Positions 9,913 to 19,317 of a stretch of 64,000 nt of DNA are shown here, piece by piece. Location of the stretch: contig NZ_FOLO01000004.1 of assembly GCF_900112265.1 (NCBI RefSeq), positions 122,683-186,682 on the forward strand, given 5' to 3'. Origin of the DNA: Pseudoalteromonas denitrificans DSM 6059. Its GTDB lineage: Bacteria; Pseudomonadota; Gammaproteobacteria; Enterobacterales; Alteromonadaceae. Within the stretch, counting starts at the first letter, position 1. Every line of letters begins with the position of its first letter. Both the position numbers and the translations under genes were made by a program. Under the pieces are notes generated by a model, which saw only the letters and a list, made by a program, of their open reading frames with translations, did no database searches and had not been told where the DNA came from.

Positions 9913-9939
9913 CATTAAGAAGATAATAAATTCTTAATG
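9913..9939. repeat. Perfect 9-bp inverted repeat before the 9971 gene
   Basis: CATTAAGAA and TTCTTAATG are separated by 9 bases, 31 bases upstream of the start at 9971. There is no T-tract, so it is more likely an operator or leader hairpin than a terminator. Confidence 0.45.
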
Positions 9940-9970
9940 AAAATAAATACTGGGAATGAGAGAGTTAATA

Positions 9971-10426
9971 ATGAAACCACAAATAAATGCAGATCAAGGC
10001 TTTAAACGTAGAGAAAAAATTTTTATCGATAGTCCTTTACGTCATTTTATTGAAGACGAAATTTTAGTTTCAACATCTATTTCTAAAGAAAACTTCTATG
10101 AAGTACTTTCAATTCTAGTAGCCGAATTTGGCTCTAAACTTAGAAAAGATAATTATGTCACGCGTCAAAAAAATGAACTTAAGGTTCATGATAAAGTAAT
10201 TTCATCTGTAATATTAGATGAACATTGTTGTGAAATTCCTAAAAGCATCATTTTATGTTTAATATCGAGTATTTTACGTCAAGAACACGGTGAAGATTTA
10301 AAAAACACTCACATTAATAAAATGATAGAAAGAATTTCACAGTTATTGCCATCAATAAAAAGCACTATAAAAGACCAATTAAGTATTATTGAAACTTCTA
10401 ATATAAATAATTATAAAGTCGCCTAA
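9971..10426 (+). CDS. Conserved-looking cytoplasmic protein of unknown function
   Basis: About 151 residues, charged, with no signal peptide, membrane helix or catalytic motif that I recognise. It is predicted mostly helical, and a possible Cys-Cys pair occurs mid-protein (DEHCCEIP). The ATG at 9971 is favoured over the in-frame ATG at 9956 because GAGAG precedes it at normal distance, whereas 9956 has its purines too close. It is flanked by the LysR gene (same strand, 146 bases upstream) and by convergent icd. Confidence 0.65.
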   Translation: MKPQINADQGFKRREKIFIDSPLRHFIEDEILVSTSISKENFYEVLSILVAEFGSKLRKDNYVTRQKNELKVHDKVISSVILDEHCCEIPKSIILCLISSILRQEHGEDLKNTHINKMIERISQLLPSIKSTIKDQLSIIETSNINNYKVA

Positions 10427-10455
10427 TGCAAAATTTAAATACAAATATATTCATT

Positions 10456-10492
10456 AAATTGTAAGTATCTCACTATCAGATATTTACAATTT
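10456..10492. terminator. Bidirectional terminator between the unknown gene and icd
   Basis: A 15-bp stem with one G-T wobble (AAATTGTAAGTATCT / AGATATTTACAATTT) and loop CACTATC. It sits between convergent genes, with AT-rich tails on both sides. Confidence 0.75.
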
Positions 10493-10504
10493 TAAAATTA
10501 TTCA

Positions 10505-11758
10505 TTACATATTTTCAATGACCATTAATCCAAATTCAGAACACTTAACTTCAATTGCACCATCTATCAAAGAAGCAAAATCATAGGTCACTTTTTTTGT
10601 GGCTATTGCACCTTCGAGACCACGACTGATTAACTGAGCAGCCTCATGCCAACCAATATGTTCCAACATCATTTGCGCACATAATAAAATTGAACTTGGA
10701 TTAACCTTATCCAAGCCTGCAAACTTTGGTACTGTGCCATGTGTCGGTTCAAAAAAAGCAAGTTCATCATTTAAATTAGCACCTGGTGCAATACCAACGC
10801 CACCAACCTGTGCAGCCAATGCATCAGCTATAAAATCTCCATTAAGGTTCATTGTCGCAATAACATCATACATTTGAGGACGTAAAATAATTTGTTGTAA
10901 CATGCTATCGGCAATGACATCTTTTATAATTAAGTTATTCTCACTCTTTTTATGCTTAATTGTCATCCAACGGCCATTTTCATGCATTATGGCACCAAAT
11001 TCATCTTTAGCAATCTGATAGCCCCATTGCTTAAATGCGCCTTCGGTAAACTTCATAATGTTACCTTTGTGCACTAAAGTAACGGACTCTCGATTATTTA
11101 ACAGCGCAAAGTTAATAGCTTGGCGAATTAACCTTTTAGATCCCTCTTCAGATATATGTTTTATACCTATTCCACAATTTTCAGAAAAACGTATTCGTGT
11201 AACACCCATTTCATATTGTAAAAATTCAATTAACTTCTCTGAATCAACTGAGCCTGCTTTAAACTCAATACCTGAATATATATCTTCAGAGTTATCCCTA
11301 AATACCACCATATTTGTTTTTTCAGGATTTTTTAGTGGCGAAGGCACACCTTTAAACCATTTTACAGGTCGCATATTGACATATAAATCCATTTCTTGAC
11401 GCAATGCGACATTTAGTGACCTGAAACCACCACCAATCGGTGTTGTTAATGGTCCTTTGATGGCCACACAGTGATCACGAACGGCTTCAAGTGTTTCTTG
11501 AGGAAACCAGTCACCATCATACATTTGAGCTGCTTTTTCACCGTTAAACACTTCCATCCAATGAATTTTATTTTTATTACCATAAGCTTTAGCAACAGCT
11601 GCATTTACAACATCTAACATAACAGGCGTAATATCAACGCCAACACCATCTCCTTCTATATACGCTATGATAGGATTATTTGGTACTGCTAATGTACCAT
11701 CAGCATTGACAGTGATCTTTGAGCCCGTTTCTGGAACTCGGATATGTTGGTAGTGCAT
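10505..11758 (-). CDS. icd: Isocitrate dehydrogenase, NADP type
   Basis: Oxidative decarboxylation of isocitrate to 2-oxoglutarate. From ATG 11758 the protein is 417 residues, matching E. coli Icd (416); AAGGTT precedes this ATG, so the upstream extension to 11803 is rejected. The phosphorylatable serine is S114 in [13 protein letters not shown], equivalent to E. coli S113, the site acted on by AceK. The catalytic and metal-binding segments are conserved. In the coenzyme pocket the NADP-determining Lys and the Val and Tyr of E. coli K344, V351 and Y391 are kept, but Y345 is Phe and R395 is Ser. NADP use is therefore likely but not fully canonical. Confidence 0.95.
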   Translation of the reverse strand: MHYQHIRVPETGSKITVNADGTLAVPNNPIIAYIEGDGVGVDITPVMLDVVNAAVAKAYGNKNKIHWMEVFNGEKAAQMYDGDWFPQETLEAVRDHCVAIKGPLTTPIGGGFRSLNVALRQEMDLYVNMRPVKWFKGVPSPLKNPEKTNMVVFRDNSEDIYSGIEFKAGSVDSEKLIEFLQYEMGVTRIRFSENCGIGIKHISEEGSKRLIRQAINFALLNNRESVTLVHKGNIMKFTEGAFKQWGYQIAKDEFGAIMHENGRWMTIKHKKSENNLIIKDVIADSMLQQIILRPQMYDVIATMNLNGDFIADALAAQVGGVGIAPGANLNDELAFFEPTHGTVPKFAGLDKVNPSSILLCAQMMLEHIGWHEAAQLISRGLEGAIATKKVTYDFASLIDGAIEVKCSEFGLMVIENM

Positions 11759-12093
11759 AATAACCTTCTTTTCCCTAATAAAGGAATATTTTAAATAAAT
11801 CAAAAAGATATGATTTTGCTTTTAACTTTACCATAGTTAAACAGGCTAAATTAACGATAAGCAACCTTATATAATAAATGAATCAAGTTAGCATCAAACC
11901 TCTGTCTAATCATTTTTTCTTAACTTAGTTAAAAAACACACAATTATGTGGCGGTTTTTAATCAAAATATTAAATAATTGCATTTATATCAATAAACTAC
12001 TGGTTTTTATCACACATCACACTACACTGATTAAATACTGAAAAGTATAAATTTCCACAGAATGTAAATGTAATAATTCTATAAGGGTAAAAT
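11759..12093. other. 335-bp divergent intergenic region, icd / DUF3718 gene
   Basis: AT-rich DNA holding the promoters of icd (leftward) and of the DUF3718 gene (rightward). The only firm elements are the ribosome sites, AAGG before icd and AAGGG before 12094. I see no CRP-type or FNR-type operator and no RNA gene. Confidence 0.5.
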
Positions 12094-12441
12094 ATGAAAA
12101 AAGTATTGATCTTAACTAGCTTACTTGCTGTTGCTGCGTTAAATGTACCTACAGCCAGTGCAGATGATATTTCACTTCGTGTTTGTGAGTATATTTCTGT
12201 AAATGATAAAACGCGTTTACGTTCATTTTTGAAAAATAAAAAATTAAAAGTTAGAAATATATTCAAAAAAATTGAATGTAATGGTAAAAATTTATTAATT
12301 TTTGCAGCAACTAAACAATCTTTAGATACAGGAGAGTTTTTAATTGGGAAGTTACCTAAAAAGGTTGTATCTGCAAACTTAGCTGAAATAACTAAGCTTT
12401 CTGCGCATTTAGCTGAAGATGCAAAAGAAAGAGTTGAATAA
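12094..12441 (+). CDS. DUF3718-family secreted protein
   Basis: A 115-residue protein with a clear signal peptide ending around TASA-DD. The mature part has the family pattern of one Cys-x-Tyr-Ile segment followed by ND and a second Cys in ECNGKNLLIFA, suggesting one periplasmic disulfide. The family is a small, uncharacterised one common in Alteromonadales and Shewanella-like bacteria. Its ribosome site AAGGG is well placed. It converges on zapC and shares a terminator with it. Function is unknown. Confidence 0.8.
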   Translation: MKKVLILTSLLAVAALNVPTASADDISLRVCEYISVNDKTRLRSFLKNKKLKVRNIFKKIECNGKNLLIFAATKQSLDTGEFLIGKLPKKVVSANLAEITKLSAHLAEDAKERVE

Positions 12442-12459
12442 AATTTTAATAATTAATAT

Positions 12460-12482
12460 AAGGTGAGAAAATTTCTCACCTT
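12460..12482. terminator. Bidirectional terminator between the DUF3718 gene and zapC
   Basis: AAGGTGAGAAA / TTTCTCACCTT, an 11-bp perfect inverted repeat between convergent genes. The T-tracts are modest on both sides. Confidence 0.7.
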
Positions 12483-12484
12483 AC

Positions 12485-13015
12485 TTATGCTAATTTTTTC
12501 TGAATATTATTTATTATGAGGGGATGAATTCTATCATTTAATACTTTAATAACTTCAAATTGCTTTAAACTAAAATTTTCATCTAATTTAAACTCAGCCT
12601 CTAAACAAATACAAACAGATCCATGCTCGCTATGATCAACAATTAAAAACTGCCCAACTTGATTTTTTGATTTTAATTGTACAATTGCATCTACACTTGG
12701 CTGTTGACCATTATAAAACTCAAAAAACCAACTTTTTGTTAAAACAGGTTTAAGGTAATGCTTCACAGCAGTCGCATTGAGAGCCACCTGACATATTTGA
12801 GCATCATTCCATAGATTAAAACCTGACAGATAAGTATAAACTTGCTGGTAAAAATTCGCATCAGTTAAACTAAACGCCGGATTTAATAAAACATCATTTG
12901 TTAAATTACGAATTTTATAGGGAGTGCAAAAAACCATCTCATTACCCATATCGAGTAAAAGACATTTTGTTTTAGAACAAGCAAACCAACTCCATTGTTT
13001 TGAAGCTTGTAACAT
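12485..13015 (-). CDS. zapC: Cell division protein ZapC
   Basis: A FtsZ-ring-associated protein that promotes lateral bundling of FtsZ filaments. From ATG 13015 it is 176 residues, close to E. coli ZapC (180). Shared features are the N-terminal WSWF...LLLDMGNEMVF, the central ALNATAVKHYLKP followed by KSWFFEF, and the C-terminal KVLNDRIHP. GGGGA precedes ATG 13015; the longer open frame to 13063 lacks support. It lies directly downstream of pyrD, the same neighbour as in E. coli, which strengthens the call. Confidence 0.88.
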   Translation of the reverse strand: MLQASKQWSWFACSKTKCLLLDMGNEMVFCTPYKIRNLTNDVLLNPAFSLTDANFYQQVYTYLSGFNLWNDAQICQVALNATAVKHYLKPVLTKSWFFEFYNGQQPSVDAIVQLKSKNQVGQFLIVDHSEHGSVCICLEAEFKLDENFSLKQFEVIKVLNDRIHPLIINNIQKKLA

Positions 13016-13146
13016 AAAAAATCCCCGAAACACACTGATTTTGAGGATTATAGATAAATTCAACAGATTATTGAAATATTTTTAATAATATTTTACGAAG
13101 GATCATTTTTTTATATTACTGATCCTTATAACGTAAAAAATGATCT

Positions 13147-14157
13147 CTACAAACCCGTTAAGATCTTTTTAACCAAAGGAGGACCTTGGTATATAAATCC
13201 AGTATAAACTTGTAATAAATCAGCACCTGCATTTAACTTTTCTTTTGCTGATTGCGCACTGTCTATGCCGCCTACACCAATTATAGGTAGTTTATTACCA
13301 GTTAATCGTTTTAGCTCACTGACAACATGGGTAGATTTTTGTCTGACAGGTTGACCAGATAACCCCCCCATTTCATCACAATATTTTTGTCCTTGAACTA
13401 AAGAACGATCTAATGTGGTATTTGTAGCGATCACACCATCAATATTATTATTTAGTAAAGATCCCGCAACTTGTTCTATTTGTATCTGATCTAAGTCAGG
13501 GGCAATTTTAACAAGCATAGGTACATGTTTTCCATGTTTTGCTGATAAATCATCTTGCTCATTTTTCAAACTTGATAGTAAATCATCAAGTGCTTCTCCG
13601 TATTGTAAATCACGTAAACCTGGCGTATTGGGTGAAGATATATTTACAGTGATATATGAGGCACTTGTAAATACTTTTCGCATACAATGAATATAGTCAT
13701 CTTTACCTTTCTCATTTGGCGTATCTTTATTTTTACCAATATTGATCCCCAAAATACCATTGTATTTAGACGATTTAACATTCCCTAAAAGATAGTCAAC
13801 ACCTTTATTATTAAATCCCATGCGATTAATAATGGCGTTTGATTGAGGTAATCTAAATATACGAGGTTTATCATTCCCCACTTGTGGACGTGGTGTAACA
13901 GTACCTACTTCAATAAAACCAAAGCCCATTTGACCAAATGCATCAATACATTCAGCATTTTTATCAAGGCCCGCAGCCAAACCTAATAAATTTTTGAATT
14001 CCAAACCTAAAAACTCAACCGGTTTATCCGCTATAGATTGTGCCCACATAGCGTTTAATGGGGTATGCGCAAATCGTTTTAAATTATTTAATGCAAAATT
14101 GTGAGCCCACTCCGCATCTTGTGTAAACATAAAGCGGCGTGCTAAATCATAAAACAT
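13147..14157 (-). CDS. pyrD: Dihydroorotate dehydrogenase (quinone), class 2
   Basis: Oxidises dihydroorotate to orotate in pyrimidine synthesis, passing electrons to quinone at the inner membrane. From ATG 14157 it is 336 residues, identical in length to the E. coli enzyme. The N-terminal amphipathic helices that dock to the membrane ([11 protein letters not shown]...) are present. FMN and substrate motifs include [22 protein letters not shown] and [11 protein letters not shown] with the catalytic Ser. The start is supported by GGGAG. A strong terminator-like hairpin ends only about 11 bases before the start codon, so transcriptional or translational control is likely. Confidence 0.96.
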   Translation of the reverse strand: MFYDLARRFMFTQDAEWAHNFALNNLKRFAHTPLNAMWAQSIADKPVEFLGLEFKNLLGLAAGLDKNAECIDAFGQMGFGFIEVGTVTPRPQVGNDKPRIFRLPQSNAIINRMGFNNKGVDYLLGNVKSSKYNGILGINIGKNKDTPNEKGKDDYIHCMRKVFTSASYITVNISSPNTPGLRDLQYGEALDDLLSSLKNEQDDLSAKHGKHVPMLVKIAPDLDQIQIEQVAGSLLNNNIDGVIATNTTLDRSLVQGQKYCDEMGGLSGQPVRQKSTHVVSELKRLTGNKLPIIGVGGIDSAQSAKEKLNAGADLLQVYTGFIYQGPPLVKKILTGL

Positions 14158-14171
14158 AAACTTCTCCCAAA

Positions 14172-14212
14172 AAAATACCCCAGCGACCAAGATGGTCAAA
14201 CGGGGGTATTTT
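14172..14212 (-). terminator. Terminator or attenuator hairpin directly before pyrD
   Basis: On the minus strand a 10-bp stem (AAAATACCCC / GGGGTATTTT on the + strand) enclosing a second 5-bp stem (GACCA / TGGTC) is followed by seven T and then at once by the pyrD ribosome site GGGAG. It may end the glutamate dehydrogenase transcript, or act as an attenuator or RBS-occluding leader for pyrD. Confidence 0.75.
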
Positions 14213-14264
14213 ATAACAAATAAATCAATAACACATGCCCAATATGAACAAGTAACTTGTTTAT

Positions 14265-17200
14265 TTATTTAGATGTATCACACGTATGGCTTAGTAACAT
14301 TAATTCTCTTAAAGCAACCGAGAATTTTGCAAAGTCATGACTTTGAGAGGTTTTAAATTCAGCAAGCATATGTAACCAACGCTCTAATAAAACGTCATGA
14401 TCTTGCATCCAAGAATCAACAATTGCATCAACATTACATTCAGTATCAGGACAACTATTTAATACAACAGCTGATATTGAACGTTGCTGCCAATCTAACT
14501 CTTCTCTAAAGGATGCACGTGCTAGTGCTTGCCAATGATTTGCAACTGGTTGATTTGTGATTTGATCTAAGAACCAATGCAGTCCCATTCTTGCACCAAG
14601 TTTAAAGTATGTATTTGCAACAATATCCATATCACGATGTGCATGATCTGCAACTTGTGCTAAATCCATTACTGAGAATAAGCTAGATAACTGTGCAATT
14701 CGCGCAGCAAGTTTTTTATCTATCCCTTCAGATTGAAGAGACTGTGCTTCAAGCGTCAACTTCTCAGCTTCTTCTTTATTCATGTAAGTCGTTAAGTTTG
14801 CACTTAAATCTTCAAATGCCGGCGCAAAGAATGCAATTGTTTGTTCAATGTTAAGTGCTTTATTACGATGACGTAAGAACCATCGAGTTGCTCTACGAAT
14901 TGTACGGCGTAACTGATATAACATTTCAGTTTGAACAATTGCAGGCACTTTATTATCCAATGCTTCAATTTGCGACCAAATGTCAGACATTTGGAATACT
15001 TCTGCAGCCATTGAGTAACATAATGCAATTTCAGCAACTTGAGCGCCTGTTTCTTCCATCATACGCGCTACAAAATTAAAGCCCATATCATTAATAATAT
15101 TATTAGCAAGTTTAGTTGCGATAATTTCAGCACGAAGTGGGTGATTATCCATCGCATCATTAAATCTTTCTCTTAATGGTACAGGGAAAGCAGTCACCAG
15201 TAGTTGGCGATAATAAGGGTTATCAGTCAATTCAGGTGTAACTAAAGACTCTTTTAGAACCATTTTTGCATATGATACTAATACTGAAAGTTCTGGTCTG
15301 CTAAGGCCTTTACCAGCAGCAAGTCTTTCTGATAGCTCTTCATCAGAAGGTAAAAATTCAATTTCACGGTCAAGTTTACCTTCTTTTTCAAGAGCATGAA
15401 TAAAGCGAATTTGCTCTTTTAATGTAGAAGTACTTTTTAATTGTGTTACTGAGATAGTATGTGTTTGACGGTAACAGTCATTTAATACATCAACAGAGAC
15501 TTCATCTGTCATTGAGTATAATAACTCATCACGTTGCTTCTTAGTTAAATCACCTTGGGCAACTAAACTATTAAGTAAAATTTTAATATTTACTTCGGTA
15601 TCAGAACAAGCAACACCACCTACATTATCAATGAAGTCGGTATTTATACGACCACCATTTTGTGCAAATTCAATACGACCTAACTGAGTACAACCTAAGT
15701 TGCCGCCTTCACCAAACATTTTTGCGTTTAGCTCTGAGCCATTAATACGTAAAGCATCATTTGCACGATCGCCCACATCTGCATCAGTTTCACTGGTGGC
15801 TTTTACATAAGTACCAATGCCGCCATTCCAGATTAAATCAACCTGCATTTTTAACACAGTACGAATTAATTCGTTTGGTGTCATGCTTGCTTTTTTAGTA
15901 CCAAGCATCTTTTTAATTTCAGGGGTTAATGAAATTGATTTTGCGGCACGAGAGAATATGCCACCACCTTCAGATATAAGTGATTTATCGTAATCTTCCC
16001 AACTTGAACGTGGTAATTCAAATAAACGAGCACGTTCAGGATACGTTTTAGCTGAATCAGGGTTAGGATCGATGAATATATGCATATGGTTAAAAGCAAC
16101 TTGTAAACGAATATGCTTAGATAACAGCATACCATTACCAAATACATCCCCAGCCATATCGCCAACTGCCACACAAGTAAAATCTGTGGTTTGACAATCA
16201 ATACCCGTTTCACGGAAGTGACGTTTCACAGACTCCCATGCACCTTTTGCAGTTATGCCCATTTTTTTATGGTCATAGCCAATCGAACCACCCGATGCAA
16301 ACGCATCGCCTAGCCAAAAGCCATATTCTTCTGAAATGCTATTAGATATATCAGAAAAAGTAGCAGTACCTTTATCAGCTGCTACAACAAGATAAGCATC
16401 ATCAGCATCATGGCGTACAACATTTTGTGGCGGTACAATTTCACCTGCAACAATGTTATCTGTTATATCAAGTAAACCACGAATGAAGATACGGTAACAT
16501 GCCTGGCCTTCGGCAAAAAATTCATCTCTGCCACTTGGTAGTTGTTTACAAACAAAACCCCCCTTTGAACCAACAGGCACAATTACAGTATTTTTAACTT
16601 GTTGCGCTTTTACTAATCCTAAAACTTCCGTTCTAAAATCTTCACGTCTATCTGACCAACGTAATCCACCGCGAGCAACTTTACCAAAACGTAAATGAAC
16701 ACCTTCAACTCTTGGTGAATAAACAAAAATTTCAAATGCCGGTCTTGGTAATGGCATATCAGGAATAAGTGTTGGCTGTACTTTAAAAGAGATAGATGAT
16801 TTATGCGCACCATCAGATGTTAACTGATAATAATTGGTTCTGAGTGTTGCATTGATCATATCTAAATAAACACGAATAATTCGGTCATCATCTAGATTAG
16901 CCACATTATCTAAGTCGGCATGTATTTTTGCGACAATTTTATTAAACGCTTTTTCAGAGTAATTTGCTTTTGGTGAGAATTTTTTCTCAAACAATGCTAC
17001 AAGTTGTTGCGCTAAAGCAGGATAACGCTCAAATGTACTCTCAATATAACTTTGTGAGAAAGTAACACCAATTTGACGAATATATTTTGCATAAGCACGT
17101 AAAACTGATGCTTCACGACCACCCAGTCCCGCTGATAAAATTAAACGATTAAATCCATCATTTTCTAAACGGTTTTGCCAAACATCTGTTAAGGCATTTT

Positions 17201-19100
17201 GAAAACGTTCAGAGCTTGCATTAAAGTCACCTTCAGCTGTGTTTCCAAGTAACATCGTAAAATCCATGATCCAATTTACTTGACCATCAGATGTTTTAAC
17301 TGAGTAAGGTGTCTCACCAATAACACGTAAACCGAAGTTTTCAAGCATAGGCATAATAGCTGATAAATGAATTGGTTCATCTTTGTGATATAAGCTTAAA
17401 CTGACTTCATTACCATTTGCTTCTTGTGGACGATAAAATAGCATTTGAAGTTGATTATCATCGCTGAGTAATTCAAGTTTTTCAATATCAACTACAGCAG
17501 CACTTGGTAATACTTGGTCTTTATAAGCACGGGCAAATGCATGGCTATATTTACGGTTTAATTCGTTCCCTGTTGCTTCGCCTGCTCTTTCAAGTAATAC
17601 AGACTGTAGCTTGTCTTCCCATGTACGCGCAGCTTCAATTAAGTTTCTTTCTATGTCTTTCACATTAAATTCGATATTGTTGTCGGCTACACGAACAGTG
17701 TAATGTGTTCTAGCCAGGATAGATTCTGAGAAAAATGTAGTAAATTCTACTTTTTCTTGAGAGCCAAATTCTTTTGCAAGTATTTGTTGTGTTTCACGGC
17801 GTAGTGCTGTGTTGTAACGTTCTCGTGGTACGTAAACCATACAAGAGAAAAAACGACCATATATATCTTTTCGCACAAACGAGCGACACATATCGCGTTC
17901 TTGCATTTGTAAAACACCCATAGCAACTTCTAATAACTCTTGCTCTTGAGCTTGTACTAATTCATCACGCGGGTAAGTTTCTAATACATTTAATACCGCT
18001 TTATAAGCATGTGTTCCTTTAGCAAAGTCACACTTATCCATTATACGATTAATTTTAGAACGTAATACAGGAATATCACCAGCACTATTATTGTAAAAAT
18101 TTGAAGAAAATAAACCGATAAATCTATCTTCTCCAATCACGTTACCTTTTTTGTCAAAACGTTTAATGCCAATGTAATCGATATATGCTGGGCGATGAAC
18201 ACGAGAGATGGAATTTGTTTTCGTCAGTATTAATAAGTGCTCATTACGTGCTTCTTTTCTTGCAATTTCAGGTAAGTCTGAAAGAAGTCTTATTTTTTCT
18301 TCTTCAGAATTCTTCATCATACCTAGGCTTGTGCCTTTAATGCCCTTTAATTCGTAATCACCTTTTACAGCCGTTAGCTCGTATTGACGATAACCCATTA
18401 AAGTAAAATTGTCTTTACTTAACCATTGAAGGAAATCTACGGTCTCTTTTATTTCAGATTTATTTTTAACACCTTCACGATTTGGGATTTCAGACGAAAT
18501 TTGTTTTAGTTTATCTTTAATAGGCAACCAATCTTCAACTGCAACAGAGACGTCTCGTAAAACTGAGCTTAATTCTTCTTTTAATGATTCGATTACAGTT
18601 GCATCAGTTTGACGGTCTATTTCAATAAAAAAAACTGTTTTGGTAGAAGATGAAGCCTGTTCACCTTTTAAATTCGAAATAGCAGAAATTTTATTTTCAG
18701 TATCTCTTTGAATTTTAAGTGGAGAATGTAATAAAAGGTGAGATGCGATATTTTCGCGTGTTAATGCCATACGAACTGAGTCAACTAAAAATGGCATATC
18801 TTTAACAATTATTTCAACAATCGTGTGAGAGGATTGCCAACCATGTTTTGCAAGCTCAGGATTTACAACTCTTACCAATACATCATCAGATATTTGATTT
18901 TCGAGTGAATTCCATAAACTTAGTACAGCACCATATAAGTCACTGTCATTGCGATTTGCCAAATCTTCTTTAGACATATTGCTGTATAAGGTTTTGGCAA
19001 ACTTTTCAACGAGTGACACATTATCTGCATGTACTTTCTGATGTATTAATTTACAAACATTATCCAACAGAACTGAAGTGCGACTATCGTTTTGTGTCAT
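14265..19100 (-). CDS. gdhB: Large NAD-dependent glutamate dehydrogenase (180-kDa class)
   Basis: Converts glutamate to 2-oxoglutarate and ammonium with NAD, a catabolic entry to the TCA cycle. At 1611 residues it has the length of the L_180 class found in Pseudomonas, Shewanella and relatives. A long N-terminal ACT-rich regulatory region (to ~residue 700) precedes the catalytic core. [14 protein letters not shown] lies at about 812 and [12 protein letters not shown] at about 843, followed by the nucleotide-binding region ([12 protein letters not shown]). A long helical C-terminal part completes it. ATAAGGA precedes the ATG. The symbol follows Pseudomonas usage; E. coli has no orthologue. Confidence 0.95.
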   Translation of the reverse strand: MTQNDSRTSVLLDNVCKLIHQKVHADNVSLVEKFAKTLYSNMSKEDLANRNDSDLYGAVLSLWNSLENQISDDVLVRVVNPELAKHGWQSSHTIVEIIVKDMPFLVDSVRMALTRENIASHLLLHSPLKIQRDTENKISAISNLKGEQASSSTKTVFFIEIDRQTDATVIESLKEELSSVLRDVSVAVEDWLPIKDKLKQISSEIPNREGVKNKSEIKETVDFLQWLSKDNFTLMGYRQYELTAVKGDYELKGIKGTSLGMMKNSEEEKIRLLSDLPEIARKEARNEHLLILTKTNSISRVHRPAYIDYIGIKRFDKKGNVIGEDRFIGLFSSNFYNNSAGDIPVLRSKINRIMDKCDFAKGTHAYKAVLNVLETYPRDELVQAQEQELLEVAMGVLQMQERDMCRSFVRKDIYGRFFSCMVYVPRERYNTALRRETQQILAKEFGSQEKVEFTTFFSESILARTHYTVRVADNNIEFNVKDIERNLIEAARTWEDKLQSVLLERAGEATGNELNRKYSHAFARAYKDQVLPSAAVVDIEKLELLSDDNQLQMLFYRPQEANGNEVSLSLYHKDEPIHLSAIMPMLENFGLRVIGETPYSVKTSDGQVNWIMDFTMLLGNTAEGDFNASSERFQNALTDVWQNRLENDGFNRLILSAGLGGREASVLRAYAKYIRQIGVTFSQSYIESTFERYPALAQQLVALFEKKFSPKANYSEKAFNKIVAKIHADLDNVANLDDDRIIRVYLDMINATLRTNYYQLTSDGAHKSSISFKVQPTLIPDMPLPRPAFEIFVYSPRVEGVHLRFGKVARGGLRWSDRREDFRTEVLGLVKAQQVKNTVIVPVGSKGGFVCKQLPSGRDEFFAEGQACYRIFIRGLLDITDNIVAGEIVPPQNVVRHDADDAYLVVAADKGTATFSDISNSISEEYGFWLGDAFASGGSIGYDHKKMGITAKGAWESVKRHFRETGIDCQTTDFTCVAVGDMAGDVFGNGMLLSKHIRLQVAFNHMHIFIDPNPDSAKTYPERARLFELPRSSWEDYDKSLISEGGGIFSRAAKSISLTPEIKKMLGTKKASMTPNELIRTVLKMQVDLIWNGGIGTYVKATSETDADVGDRANDALRINGSELNAKMFGEGGNLGCTQLGRIEFAQNGGRINTDFIDNVGGVACSDTEVNIKILLNSLVAQGDLTKKQRDELLYSMTDEVSVDVLNDCYRQTHTISVTQLKSTSTLKEQIRFIHALEKEGKLDREIEFLPSDEELSERLAAGKGLSRPELSVLVSYAKMVLKESLVTPELTDNPYYRQLLVTAFPVPLRERFNDAMDNHPLRAEIIATKLANNIINDMGFNFVARMMEETGAQVAEIALCYSMAAEVFQMSDIWSQIEALDNKVPAIVQTEMLYQLRRTIRRATRWFLRHRNKALNIEQTIAFFAPAFEDLSANLTTYMNKEEAEKLTLEAQSLQSEGIDKKLAARIAQLSSLFSVMDLAQVADHAHRDMDIVANTYFKLGARMGLHWFLDQITNQPVANHWQALARASFREELDWQQRSISAVVLNSCPDTECNVDAIVDSWMQDHDVLLERWLHMLAEFKTSQSHDFAKFSVALRELMLLSHTCDTSK

Positions 19101-19268
19101 TGTGTGTTCCTTATCTATTACTTCTATAAACGAGTAATTAATGTACAGGTGTTTATTAGCGTGGAGTCGGGGTGAATTCTAACTCTTTTAGCTAGTAATT
19201 AAACCGTTTTTTTATATCAATGCAGTATAAATTTCAAACGGTTGGACATCTATTCACAAAATATAGAT

Positions 19269-19294
19269 AAAAATGGCCAATAATGGCCATTTTT
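19269..19294 (-). terminator. Terminator of the RND/MMPL exporter gene
   Basis: AAAAATGGCCA / TGGCCATTTTT, an 11-bp perfect inverted repeat with loop ATAA and a T-run on the minus strand, 24 bases after the exporter stop codon. Confidence 0.85.
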
Positions 19295-19317
19295 AAGAAC
19301 AATTATTCACTATTAAT

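Noticed and set aside
14158..14199. Longer pyrD with a start at 14199
   Set aside because: That ATG lies inside the terminator hairpin. ATG 14157 has a ribosome site and gives the family length.
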